A stretch of DNA of 64,000 bases from the NCBI GenBank assembly GCA_965197635.1, contig CBDANN010000007.1:529101-593100 (forward strand), read 5' to 3'. The notes below the pieces were generated by a model. The model was not told where the DNA came from. It worked only from the letters and a program-made list of their open reading frames with translations, and searched no databases. The position numbers and the translations under genes are program-made. Positions 35,448 through 43,752 of the stretch are shown here, piece after piece. This DNA is from Bin87 sp965197635 (GTDB lineage: Bacteria > Chloroflexota > Dehalococcoidia > Lucifugimonadales > UBA3495). Position 1 is the stretch's first letter; the number at the start of each line of letters is the position of its first letter.

Positions 35448-36609
35448 TGTGGTGTAACTGAAGTTCATTGTAATAGTATTCGCGATGAGGTATCCTCCGG
35501 GTTAGCAGCCCAGAGGAGGATGACCATGGCAATCGGACGACCAATGCCGCCGCTAATTTTGGATGACGTGGAGCGTGAAACCTTGGAACGGTGGGTTCGT
35601 CGTCCGAAAACGGCGCAAGCTTTGGCGCTGCGGGCCAGAATGATTTTGGGCTGTGCCGAAGGCCGCAGCAATACCACGGTGAGCGCCGACCTGGGAGTGT
35701 CCGATGCGACGGTGGGGAAATGGCGTTCCCGGTTCCTGGAACGGAGGCTGGACGGACTGTCGGACGAACCGCGCAGCGGACGGCCTCGAGCGGTTACCGA
35801 TGACGACGTGGAGCGTGTGATTACGCTGACGCTGGAGACCGCGCCCCGGGACGCGACCCATTGGAGCACCCGGTCCATGGCCCAGCGCAGCGGGCTGAGC
35901 CACAACACGGTCAGCCGCATCTGGCGGGCCTTCGGATTGCAGCCACACCGCACGGAGACCTTCAAGTTGTCGTCGGACCCCTTCTTCATCGAGAAGGTCA
36001 GGGACGTTGTGGGGCTATACCTGAATCCACCGGATCGGGCGTTGGTCCTGTGCGTGGACGAGAAGTCCCAGATCCAGGCGTTGGATCGCACCCGTCCGCT
36101 ATTGCCCATGCGCCCGGGACAAGTGGAACGGCGCACCCATGATTACCTGCGTCACGGCACCACTTCGCTGTTCGCCGCCTTAGACACCAGGACCGGCAAG
36201 GTGATTGGTCGTTGCCACCAACGGCACCGGGCCGTGGAGTTCCGCAAATTCCTCGATACCATCGAGGCCGAGGTGCCCGCCGACCTCGACGTCCACCTGA
36301 TCGCGGACAACTACGCCACCCACAAGACGGCGCTGATCCGGAACTGGTTTGCCAAGCGGCCCCGCTTCCATATGCACTTCACACCCACCAGCGCCTCGTG
36401 GCTGAACCTGGTGGAGCGCTGGTTCGGTCTGCTCACCGAAAAGCAGTTGCGCCGCGGCGTGCATCAGAGCAGCGCCGAACTGGAGACTGCCATCTACCGC
36501 TACCTGGACGTCACCAACGAAGACCCCAAACCTTTTGTCTGGACCAAGACCGCCGACCAAATCCTGGCCAACGGCCCACTTTTGCCAGCGAACTTTGAAT
36601 ACCTAACAC
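35447..36609 (+). mobile_element. IS630-family element, type A, no. 1
   Basis: The ends are GTGTGGTGTAACTGAAGTT and the complement of GTGTTAGGTATTCAAAGTT. The TA at 35445-35446 and 36610-36611 flanks it. The right TA is shared with the next IS630, which follows immediately in the same orientation. Confidence 0.92.
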
Positions 36610-36626
36610 TAGTGTGGTGTAACTGA
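35526..36626 (+). CDS. IS630-family transposase (no. 1), altered C-terminus
   Basis: About 366 residues from MAIGRPMPPLILDDVERE; the ATG at 35526 has GAGGAGG about 10 nt upstream. HTH region ADLGVSDATVGKWRSRFLE; DDE motifs LVLCVDEKSQIQ, DVHLIADNYATHKT and SWLNLVERWFGLLTEKQ. At the 3' end two bases are missing compared with no. 2 (AACGGCCCACTT against AACGTGGCCCGCTT), so the protein runs on through the terminal repeat and ends LTLVWCN. The catalytic part is intact. Confidence 0.92.
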   Translation: MAIGRPMPPLILDDVERETLERWVRRPKTAQALALRARMILGCAEGRSNTTVSADLGVSDATVGKWRSRFLERRLDGLSDEPRSGRPRAVTDDDVERVITLTLETAPRDATHWSTRSMAQRSGLSHNTVSRIWRAFGLQPHRTETFKLSSDPFFIEKVRDVVGLYLNPPDRALVLCVDEKSQIQALDRTRPLLPMRPGQVERRTHDYLRHGTTSLFAALDTRTGKVIGRCHQRHRAVEFRKFLDTIEAEVPADLDVHLIADNYATHKTALIRNWFAKRPRFHMHFTPTSASWLNLVERWFGLLTEKQLRRGVHQSSAELETAIYRYLDVTNEDPKPFVWTKTADQILANGPLLPANFEYLTLVWCN

Positions 36627-37778
36627 AGTAAGTAGTAAAAGTATGGGTTATGAGGTATCCTCCGGGTGAGCAGTTCCGAGGGAGGATTGACCATGGCCAT
36701 CGGACGACCAATGCCACCGCTAATTCTGGACGAGGTGGAGCGGGAAACACTGGAGCGGTGGGTGCGACGTCCGAAGACAGCGCAAGCGCTGGCACTGCGG
36801 GCCAGGATGATCCTGGCCTGCGCCGAGGGCCGGAGCAACACCGCCGTGGGCGCCGATCTGGGGGTGTCCGACGAAACGGTGGGCAAGTGGCGTTCCCGGT
36901 TTCTGGAACGGAGGCTGGACGGGTTGTCGGATGAACCCCGCGGCGGTCGGCCGCGGTCGGTTACCGATGACGACGTGGAACAGGTGATTACGCTGACGCT
37001 GGAGACCACGCCCAAGGACGCCACCCACTGGAGCACTCGGTCCATGGCCCAGCGGTCCGGCCTGAGCCACAACACGGTCAGCCGCATCTGGCGTGCCTTC
37101 GGGCTGCAGCCCCACCGCACCGAGACATTCAAGCTGTCGTCGGACCCTTTCTTCATCGAGAAGGTGCGGGATGTTGTGGGTCTCTACCTGGACCCACCCG
37201 ATCGGGCGTTGGTTTTGTGCGTGGATGAGAAGTCCCAGATTCAGGCGCTGGACCGGACCAGGCCGCTGTTGCCCATGCGCCCCGGACCGGTGGAACGGCG
37301 CACCCATGATTACCTGCGCCACGGCACCACGTCGTTGTTCGCCGCGTTGGATACCAAAACCGGCAAGGTGATTGGCCGCTGCCACCGACGCCACCGGGCC
37401 GTGGAGTTCCGCAAGTTCCTCGATACCATCGAGGCCGAAGTGCCCCTTGACCTAGATGTCCACCTGATTGTGGACAACTACGCCACCCACAAGACGGCGC
37501 TGATCCGGAACTGGTTAGCCAAGCGGCCTCGGTTCCACCTGCACTTCACTCCCACCAGCGCGTCCTGGCTGAACCTGGTGGAGCGGTGGTTCGGGCTGCT
37601 GACCGAAAAGCAGTTGCGGCGCGGCGTGCATCAGAGCAGCGGAGAACTGGAAGCCGCCATCTACGGGTTTCTGGATGTTACCAACGAAAACCCCAAGCCC
37701 TTTGTCTGGACCAAGACCGCCGACCAGATCCTGGCCAACGTGGCCCGCTTTTGCCAATGAACTTTGGATACATGACAC
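36612..37778 (+). mobile_element. IS630-family element, type A, no. 2
   Basis: Tandem to no. 1, with a single TA between them. The right end GACAC is followed by TA (37779-37780) and then MITE C1. The two copies have diverged at many synonymous sites, so they are separate insertions and not a recent tandem duplication. Confidence 0.92.
36693..37760 (+). CDS. IS630-family transposase (no. 2), apparently intact
   Basis: 355 residues from MAIGRPMPPLILDEVERETL, with GGGAGGATTGACC before the ATG. DDE motifs are the same as in no. 1 (CVDEKSQIQ, IVDNYATHK, LVERWFGLLTEKQ). It ends ADQILANVARFCQ, which I take as the normal terminus. This is the best candidate for an active transposase that could mobilise the 136-bp MITE C copies. 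Confidence 0.94.
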   Translation: MAIGRPMPPLILDEVERETLERWVRRPKTAQALALRARMILACAEGRSNTAVGADLGVSDETVGKWRSRFLERRLDGLSDEPRGGRPRSVTDDDVEQVITLTLETTPKDATHWSTRSMAQRSGLSHNTVSRIWRAFGLQPHRTETFKLSSDPFFIEKVRDVVGLYLDPPDRALVLCVDEKSQIQALDRTRPLLPMRPGPVERRTHDYLRHGTTSLFAALDTKTGKVIGRCHRRHRAVEFRKFLDTIEAEVPLDLDVHLIVDNYATHKTALIRNWLAKRPRFHLHFTPTSASWLNLVERWFGLLTEKQLRRGVHQSSGELEAAIYGFLDVTNENPKPFVWTKTADQILANVARFCQ

Positions 37779-37780
37779 TA

Positions 37781-37916
37781 GTGTCCTGTATTCGTAGTTC
37801 GTCGTATTACTCTGAGGCATTCCACCAAGACAGGGAAACGGTTTTCTTCTTGGAGCGGAGTGGCACAAAGGCACAAGTCAGCACTTTATTTCCGACGAAC
37901 TACGGATACACCACAC
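37781..37916. mobile_element. MITE C1, 136 bp, IS630-type
   Basis: The ends GTGTCCTGTATTCGTAGTTC and the complement of GTGTGGTGTATCCGTAGTTC resemble IS630 type A ends (GTGTGGTGTAACTGAAGTT). TA lies on both sides. Sister copies of exactly 136 bp are at 37919-38054 and 59056-59191. Confidence 0.9.
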
Positions 37917-37918
37917 TA

Positions 37919-38054
37919 GTGTCCTGTATTCGTAGTTCGCCGTATTACTTCGAGGCTTTCCGAGCGGATTGGAAAAGAGTTTTCTACTCGATACTGAGCG
38001 GGGCAAAGGCGGCGGTCGGCACTTTATATCCGGCGAACTACGAATACACCACAC
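37919..38054. mobile_element. MITE C2, 136 bp, IS630-type
   Basis: It follows C1 directly, in the same orientation, sharing the TA at 37917-37918. Its right flank is CTAG, into which MITE A2 has inserted. It is closer in sequence to C3 at 59056 than to C1. Confidence 0.9.
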
Positions 38055-38057
38055 TAG

Positions 38058-38266
38058 TATTACAGTCGCGCTTCGAGGTAAGGACTCATGCCACCGACCA
38101 TGCCCGAAGTTAGACGGCTGTTGTGCAGGCTGCCGTGACTACTTTATGAGAGTGCTGACCTGCCCATACGGTAGTCGTGGGTGGAGCCGGTGGCACCAAG
38201 CCCGAGCCTTGGGAGCCATTACAAGAGATACTTTCAGAGGCCCGCAATGCAAGCGCGACTGTAATA
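38058..38266. mobile_element. MITE A2, 209 bp, IS701-type
   Basis: Ends TATTACAGTCGCGCTT and AAGCGCGACTGTAATA. Exact CTAG duplication at 38054-38057 and 38267-38270. Its right CTAG lies inside the coding sequence of an IS256 transposase, at the codons for IKAL. Confidence 0.92.
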
Positions 38267-38270
38267 CTAG

Positions 38271-38665
38271 GGCCTTGATCAGGTCATCCACCCTTCGGGT
38301 GGAGACTCCTTCCACGCCTGTCCTGAGCCTGCCGAAGGGTAGGCCTGCTGGATCACCGACAGCAGAGCCTGCTCGCTGCGCCGCCGTGGTTCCAGCAGGC
38401 TGGGGAAGTAGCTGCCTTCCCGCAGCTTGGGAATGTGCAACTCCATGGTGCCGACCCGGGTATCCCAGGTGCGGTTGCGGTAGCCGTTGCGGTAGGTGAC
38501 CCGCTCTGGGCTGCGTTCGCTGTGCTCAGCGCCGATCTGGGCGGAAACCTCGGCGTCCATGATGCCGTCCACCAGGACCTGCAGTGCTTCCCGCAGCAAG
38601 TCCACGTCTCCGTCGATGCCACGCTTGCGTAATAATTCCAAAAGATCCATGCTGTGTTTGACCAC
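38271..38665 (-). pseudogene. IS256-family (Mutator) transposase, N-terminal third only
   Basis: From ATG 38665: MDLLELLRKRGIDGDVDLLR, EALQVLVDGIMDAEVSAQIGA, RVTYRNGYRNRTWDTRVGTM, LHIPKLREGSYFPSLLEPRR. After SVIQQAY a 23-nt insert (38316-38338) shifts the frame; without it the sequence reads the family-invariant VEGVSTRRVDDLIKAL up to the CTAG junction. The remainder of the transposase is not on the other side of the CTAG pile-up. Confidence 0.88.
38316..38338. repeat. 23-nt REP-like micro-insert in IS256 transposase
   Basis: The core TCCTGAGCCTGCCGAAGG interrupts the codons between QQAY and VEGVSTRRVDD. Related cores occur in the IS21 istA at 52155-52175 and 52233-52253 (CCTTCGRCAAGCTCAGGA) and, in a GAGCCTGCCGAACCA form, at 61302-61326. 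Confidence 0.75.
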
Positions 38666-38990
38666 CGTCGTTCTCCTTGTTCTGGGTTGTGACTTCCGAT
38701 CAAGGATGACGCGGTGGTTAGCTTTAGCCCGAATCCACCGATGGGATAGGGCGGTGCGGCATTTGAGAGAGATGAGGGGTCAGGGAACGGGATGGCGAGG
38801 ACCTGATGCCGATGAAATGGACGATGTGGGGCGTGGATGCCGTGCCAAGGGGATGTTGATGACCCGTGGTAGCGGCATTGGCAGTGATTTTCAGCGCAGA
38901 CCGATGGCGGAGACCGTCAGGAGCCCAGCCTGGCGCGGTTGGGCCAGGCGTGGTGCGTCATCGTAGACAGGTGAAAGGCCGAGGGCGGCG
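38666..38990. other. Spacer between IS256 remnant and IS1380 transposase
   Basis: It contains the left end of the IS1380 element at 38721. I see no gene here. Confidence 0.4.
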
Positions 38991-40443
38991 TCAGGATGGG
39001 AGTGGCAGGGCGCGCAGTCTGGCCAGGGCGCTGCTGAATTGGTTTCGCCAAGGCCAATCCTGTGGCAGATGCAGGGTGATGCGACGGGCTTTGCGGGTGA
39101 TGCGTCCGGCGAGAGAGAAGAAGCGTCGTCGGAGGGTCTTGGTGGTGGTCACCGGCTCGCCCAGGCCGATGCGCGTGGTCCAGCGGGCCAGGTTGTGGGC
39201 CATGACTTGCACCGCCAGCCAGGCGGCGTTGGCGGGAAAACGTCCCGATGGCAGGTGGTTGAGACCCACGCCGTATTTGAGGTCGCGGATGGCGTTCTCG
39301 ATCTCGGCGTGGCGGCGATGGTCAGCTTCCAGATACAGGGTGTCGCCTTCTCTATCGGTGATGAAAGCGTGATAGCTGTAGGTGGCGAACAGGGCCAGTT
39401 GCGAGCCGGGCGTGGGTTTCACCCGTCGGACGATGAGCCGCACCGGTACCGCGTCGGGCTCACTGGCAAAGGGAGTGTAGCTGGTTTCGGCCACATCGGC
39501 GCCGCCATCCATCCAATAGGATATGGGCGTCCAGTCATCTTCAGGTATGGCCTCGATGATGTTCCGCAGGCTCGGGTGCTGGCGTACGGTGATGGAGTAG
39601 CGTACCTTCTGGTCGCGACAGGCGGCCACCATGTCGTGGGTGTAGAAGCCGCTGTCCGCCCGCACGGTGAGTGGTCCGGTGGCTCCGGCGTAGCGCACTC
39701 GGCTCACCGTCTCGCGCAGGAAGTTGGCGGCGCCGCGGGCGGTGTTGGCCCGACCCTTTCGCAATCGACACATCAGCACCTCGCCGGTACCCTCGGCCAC
39801 GGCCAGGAGCGGGTGATAGCCCCGCTGGCCGGTGTAGCCGTGATGGCGCGCGCCCTCCTTGCCCAGACCATAGGTCTCACAGACGGTAGAGTCCAGATCA
39901 ATGGTCAGCGGATCATCGCCCGGTCCGGCCCCAGCCGCCCAGGCTCGGGCCAGCGCCTCCCGGCTCACCCGATCCAGCTGCCGCGCGTGGCCCCACCGGA
40001 AACTCCGCAGAAACGTGCCCAGCGTGGATGGCGCCTTCACCGTACAGCCCAGCACCTGCTCGGTCTCGCCAGCACGCAGCGCGTCGGCGTCGTCAATGCA
40101 GTCCCCGCCGGCCAACGCCGATGCCACCAGCGTCAGCACCTTGTCTCCCGCGTTGGCACGACCTGGCGCATTTCCCAGGTCAACGTGGCGGTCCACCAGC
40201 TCTCCCAGCCCCAGATGATGGGCCAGGGTGATGGGCAAAAGCAGCCCCGCATTGGCCACCAGTCGGTGATCGTCGAAGGCAACGTGGATGCGGTCGGGGC
40301 GCTCAGGTGGTAGCATCCGTTGGGTGCTCCTCGTTTCAGGGTGGTTTTCGTTCTCAAAAACCATTATCCCCGAAGCCGGGAGCACTTTCTCATCCCTTCA
40401 GCACGCCGACACACTCATCTCCTCGGTGGATTGGGGTTTAGGC
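38721..40443 (-). mobile_element. IS1380-family element (about 1723 bp)
   Basis: Imperfect inverted ends: GCTTTAGCCCGAATCCACCG at the left and the complement of GCCTAAACCCCAATCCACCG at the right. The right end has entered an IS66-like fragment. A 466-bp deletion derivative with matching ends lies at 57380-57845 and a truncated relative at the right window edge. Confidence 0.85.
38991..40316 (-). CDS. IS1380-family transposase, apparently intact
   Basis: 441 residues from MLPPERPDRIHVAFDDHRLV; ATG 40316 is chosen because GAGGAGC lies upstream, while two further ATGs (40364, 40385) would extend it. DDE residues are in LTIDLDSTVCETYG, LTVRADSGFYTHDM and the C-terminal RRHAEIENAIRDLKYGVGLN. HNLARWTTRIGL and a basic C-terminus are typical of IS1380. 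No frameshift seen. Confidence 0.93.
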   Translation of the reverse strand: MLPPERPDRIHVAFDDHRLVANAGLLLPITLAHHLGLGELVDRHVDLGNAPGRANAGDKVLTLVASALAGGDCIDDADALRAGETEQVLGCTVKAPSTLGTFLRSFRWGHARQLDRVSREALARAWAAGAGPGDDPLTIDLDSTVCETYGLGKEGARHHGYTGQRGYHPLLAVAEGTGEVLMCRLRKGRANTARGAANFLRETVSRVRYAGATGPLTVRADSGFYTHDMVAACRDQKVRYSITVRQHPSLRNIIEAIPEDDWTPISYWMDGGADVAETSYTPFASEPDAVPVRLIVRRVKPTPGSQLALFATYSYHAFITDREGDTLYLEADHRRHAEIENAIRDLKYGVGLNHLPSGRFPANAAWLAVQVMAHNLARWTTRIGLGEPVTTTKTLRRRFFSLAGRITRKARRITLHLPQDWPWRNQFSSALARLRALPLPS

Positions 40444-40479
40444 TACACCGATTCTTTTACACCACCTCCCGGTACTCTA

Positions 40480-40718
40480 CTCGGAGTTTGTTCACCTTCG
40501 TCGCCGAACCCCGGGCTAAGGCGGACAACAACGCGGCGGAGCGCAGCCTGCGCCCTACAGTGGTAAGCCGGAAGATCAGCGTCGGGACCCGTTCACCGGA
40601 GGGGAGCAACACCAAGAGCGTTCTGGCTTCCCTGTTCGGCACCTGGCGCTTGCGCGGCCGCAACCCCTACCAAGCACTAAACTCCATCCGCTCCCAACCC
40701 CTACTCGCCCCAGTCTGA
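40480..40718 (+). pseudogene. IS66-like transposase, C-terminal remnant
   Basis: The frame reads FVAEPRAKADNNAAERSLRP, TVVSRKISVGTRSPEGSN and LASLFGTWRLRGRNPYQAL, the conserved end of IS66-type transposases with the catalytic Glu in NNAAERSLRP. The rest is cut off by the IS1380 element. Confidence 0.78.
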
Positions 40719-40740
40719 ACTGTTACCATCGCGTCCCGCC

Positions 40741-40775
40741 GCACTGTCTGCTGGAAAGGCCGTGCTATAATACCA
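40741..40775 (+). promoter_or_regulatory. Promoter of tRNA-Ser (extended -10)
   Basis: TGCTATAAT at 40763-40771 is a perfect -10 hexamer with a TGN extension, about 60 bp before the tRNA. A weak -35 candidate (CTGTCT) lies 17-18 bp upstream. Confidence 0.5.
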
Positions 40776-40831
40776 ACGCGTCTGAGCGTCGCGAGCTTGG
40801 TCAAAGCCCGCTGCGCTTCCCTGAGTCCCGC

Positions 40832-40922
40832 GGAGAGGTGCCAGAGTGGACGAATGGGCGCGACTGGAAATCGCGTAGGGGCTAACCGCCTCTCGCGGGT
40901 TCGAATCCCGCCCTCTCCGCCA
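40832..40922 (+). tRNA. tRNA-Ser (GGA), CCA encoded
   Basis: Acceptor GGAGAGG pairs with CCTCTCC, followed by G and CCA. The anticodon loop CTGGAAA gives anticodon GGA. There is a long variable arm and the T arm GCGGGTTCGAATCCCGC. The integrase gene starts 143 bp downstream, so the 3' end is the likely attachment site. Confidence 0.96.
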
Positions 40923-40950
40923 TATTACACGTGAATATCCCCGACCACCG

Positions 40951-40990
40951 GCCGTTTTCTGCTTGATTATAGTAGGAAACGGCTATTTTT
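40951..40990 (+). terminator. Rho-independent terminator after tRNA-Ser
   Basis: GCCGTTTTCT and AGGAAACGGC form a 10-bp stem with one wobble, followed by TATTTTT. It lies 30 bp after the tRNA and before the integrase gene. Confidence 0.7.
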
Positions 40991-41065
40991 ATGTCCAATA
41001 ACGTCCAGCAAATACCGGCGCAATCCACAAAATATGGTACATGATCGGTACGCTAGGGACGGACC

Positions 41066-42280
41066 ATGACCACCACGAAACGCAAGCGCGACGCCCTTTC
41101 TGCAACATTCATCCGGACGGTGAAAGAGGTCGGGACATACTCGGACGGCAATGGCCTGAATCTCCGGGTTGAGGAATCCGGGTCCAAACATTGGATTCAG
41201 CGCGTCACCATCTACGGGAAAAGAAGGAATTTGGGGCTCGGATCATACCCATCAGTTTCGCTAGCCGACGCCCGCAAGGCGGCTTGGACCAACGCAACTA
41301 TGATCAGCGAAGGACGCGACCCCATCGCTGAGAAGCGCGAGGAAAAGGCAGCTCAGAAAAGACCACCAACTCCGACGTTCGCCAAGGCGTCGGAGACCGT
41401 GATCGATATGCGGCGACCGACGTGGTCTAATGCGAAACACGCTGCCCAGTGGAGCAGCACGCTCACCACGCACGCGTTCCCCAAGATCGGGTCCATGCTA
41501 GTTACCGACATCAGTCCAGCCGACGTCTTGGCCGTGTTGACCCCGATTTGGACTACGGTACCCGAGACGGCGAGCCGAGTGCGCCAACGCCTGGAAACGG
41601 TGTTCGATTGGGCCGTTGCGCAGGGTTTCCGTACGGATAACCCCGCCAGCCGCTCCATTACCAAGGTGTTGCCCAAGGTCCAACGTACCAAGCAACACCA
41701 TCCGGCATTGCACTACGGCGACGTGCCAGCAGCACTCGAAAAAGTAAGACGGTCAACCGCCGACACGGTCACCAAGTCGGCGTTTGAGTTTCTGGTGTTG
41801 ACAGCGGCGCGTAGCGGCGAAGTCAGGCTTGCGACTTGGGATGAAATCAACTGGCGGGAACGCAAATGGACGGTACCGGCAGAGCGGATGAAAGCGCGTC
41901 GAGAACACCAGGTACCGCTGTCCAGTAGGTCGATTGAGGTGCTGCGGGAGGCAGAAAAGTTGGCCGACGTATCCTGCGAGTTGGTTTTCCCGGGTTTGCG
42001 CGGGAAACCGCTATCCGACATGGTGTTCACCGCCTTGTTGCGGAGGCTGGAAATACCGGCGGTTGCCCATGGATTCCGGAGCAGTTTCAAAGACTGGAGC
42101 ATCGAATGTGCAGGGATAAGATGGGAAACGGGAGAAGCGGCGCTGTCGCACAATTTGGGTAATTCAACCGAGGAGGCGTATGCACGTACCAAATTGTTCG
42201 AACAACGCCGCAACTTGATGGAACAGTGGGGAGATTTCGTGCTTTTCGGAAACAAACAAACACGAATCCCGGGAATCTGA
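41066..42280 (+). CDS. Tyrosine recombinase / P4-type integrase
   Basis: 404 residues. The N-terminal DUF4102-type domain reads TYSDGNGLNLRVEESGSKHW and LGLGSYPSVSLADARKAAW, typical of integrases that target tRNA genes. Catalytic residues: Arg in TAARSGEVRLATW, His-x-x-Arg in AHGFRSSFKDW, His in ALSHN and the tyrosine in TEEAYARTKLFEQR. It lies in the same direction as, and directly after, tRNA-Ser. It probably excises and integrates an island whose other genes include the AlpA-like regulator downstream. Confidence 0.95.
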   Translation: MTTTKRKRDALSATFIRTVKEVGTYSDGNGLNLRVEESGSKHWIQRVTIYGKRRNLGLGSYPSVSLADARKAAWTNATMISEGRDPIAEKREEKAAQKRPPTPTFAKASETVIDMRRPTWSNAKHAAQWSSTLTTHAFPKIGSMLVTDISPADVLAVLTPIWTTVPETASRVRQRLETVFDWAVAQGFRTDNPASRSITKVLPKVQRTKQHHPALHYGDVPAALEKVRRSTADTVTKSAFEFLVLTAARSGEVRLATWDEINWRERKWTVPAERMKARREHQVPLSSRSIEVLREAEKLADVSCELVFPGLRGKPLSDMVFTALLRRLEIPAVAHGFRSSFKDWSIECAGIRWETGEAALSHNLGNSTEEAYARTKLFEQRRNLMEQWGDFVLFGNKQTRIPGI

Positions 42281-42283
42281 CCG

Positions 42284-43038
42284 CGTTCCGTTTCCAGATC
42301 TGCGATTGATTTCTCTGGGAGAAACACTACACCGCGAGCACGGTACGAAACGGGCTGCGGTTTTAGCGATTTCGGTGTGGGTCGATCTCATAGATCTACT
42401 CAAGCGTGCTCTAGGCATGTGATTGTCGTCTCCTCAGCGAAAGCTGGTCGCCGTTTCGTGGCGGGTTCGGGAAGTTCACTTGGGAACTTGGAAGACGTTT
42501 GAAGTCCGTGGCCAGGCTGGAACTTTCGCGCAGACGATCCAGGAAACTACACGGGATTGGTGCCTTCTTTCACGTCCCAGGATGCCATGGTATCGCCTTT
42601 GGTCGCTTTGAGCCGGGCGTGGTAATCGCGCCCGCGTGAAGACTATGTCCAATAAATGCGTACCAACTGCGACCAAATTGCCATCCACCGGAAGCGGACT
42701 ACGCTTCTCTCGATGGCGGCAAGACGGTCCAATGTGGCTACCGGGGAAAGACTTGTTGGGGGAACCGGTGGCACTGTTGATCAAGTGCCACTTCTATGAA
42801 ATGTCCGGGAGCAGAAATTGCCCGGAAAAATGTTGCACCCCGGCGTGTCAAGTACGAATTAACCCGTCGGAACAAGTCAGAGAGCCTTTGTCAAGGCAAT
42901 TCCCGGGCGGGGCAATCCTAGAGTTAGGTAGGGGCGGCGCGCGCGGCTCGAACCCGATACGCAGCGAGCCGTGCGGACCACGTTACACTAGGGAACAAGT
43001 AGTCCATTAGCCACCGTTTTACTAGAACCAGCCGCGTC
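42284..43038. other. Gene-poor stretch downstream of the integrase
   Basis: About 755 bp without a supported gene. Open frames present (for example 42636-43010) lack recognisable motifs and ribosome sites. It may contain the recombination directionality or regulatory region of the island. Confidence 0.4.
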
Positions 43039-43263
43039 ATGAACAATCACGACTTGATCCCAACAAACCCGACCGAGCTTGAAGACTATCGACTGGTCCG
43101 CCTACCCGAGGTACTGCACCTATGCGCGGTTTCGCGGTCGGCGCTTTACGAAATGATCTCTTGCGGCAGCTTCCCGAGACCCGTGCGGATCGGGCCCCGC
43201 TCTGTGGGATGGCGGTCGCGCGAAATCCGAGAGTGGATCGACAGCCGGCCTCAGACGAAGTGA
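43039..43263 (+). CDS. AlpA-family DNA-binding protein (excisionase-like)
   Basis: A 74-residue protein with the AlpA/MerR-type winged HTH: LVRLPEVLHLCAVSRSALYE, then SFPRPVRIGPRSVGWRSREI and REWIDSRP. AlpA proteins regulate or assist P4-type integrases, fitting its place 760 bp after the integrase. Confidence 0.9.
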   Translation: MNNHDLIPTNPTELEDYRLVRLPEVLHLCAVSRSALYEMISCGSFPRPVRIGPRSVGWRSREIREWIDSRPQTK

Positions 43264-43451
43264 TTCCCGTAACGCAACAAGGGTTGTTCGCCGAGCCAAT
43301 GATTCGGCGGAGGCGTTGAATGCATCGACGCCAAGGGGCGCGCCTAAGGATTTCGTCCCCGAGACTGCGGCCACCTTGGCGCTTTCTGCAGCACGGTCCG
43401 CGGTAACGTCCCGTGAAGTGGTGTAATTGACGTCATCCTTGTTGATGTGGC

Positions 43452-43710
43452 TCAGGCTGCCGTCTCCAGGATGTTGGCGGCTGTCAGAGCCTCGATATTG
43501 ATGTCGTTGTTATTGGTGAGGTAGCGAAGGGCTTTGGCCCATTCATCATGCTGATCAGCCAGCACTGTGCCCACCAGACGCCGGGTCGCGGCCCGGTCGG
43601 GAAAGATGCCCACCACATTCCCTACAGGGACAGACTCTACGCCGGCGGATCTCTTTGTTCAGTCGTTACAGGGGCTTGTTGTACCAGAGTGTCAAGGGTG
43701 TCGAAGGTCA
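43452..43710 (-). pseudogene. IS256-family transposase, C-terminal remnant
   Basis: In the minus frame RLNKEIRRR is followed, after about 19 extra bases, by NVVGIFPDRAATRRLVGTVL and ADQHDEWAKALRYLTNN, the end of an IS256 protein, stopping at 43452. A stop replaces the Glu codon in PLERLNKE. It may be the missing end of another copy, not of the fragment at 38271. Confidence 0.7.
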
Positions 43711-43752
43711 GGGAAAATGTCCGGCCAAGTGTTCGGCGAAAACGTCACTCGT

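Noticed and set aside
39039..40313. 424-codon plus-strand frame opposite IS1380
   Set aside because: Mirror frame of the intact transposase, no conserved motif.
42925..43000. tRNA-like segment with GGCTCGAACCCG
   Set aside because: A T-loop-like string is present, but the stem pairs over three bases only and no acceptor or anticodon arm can be drawn.
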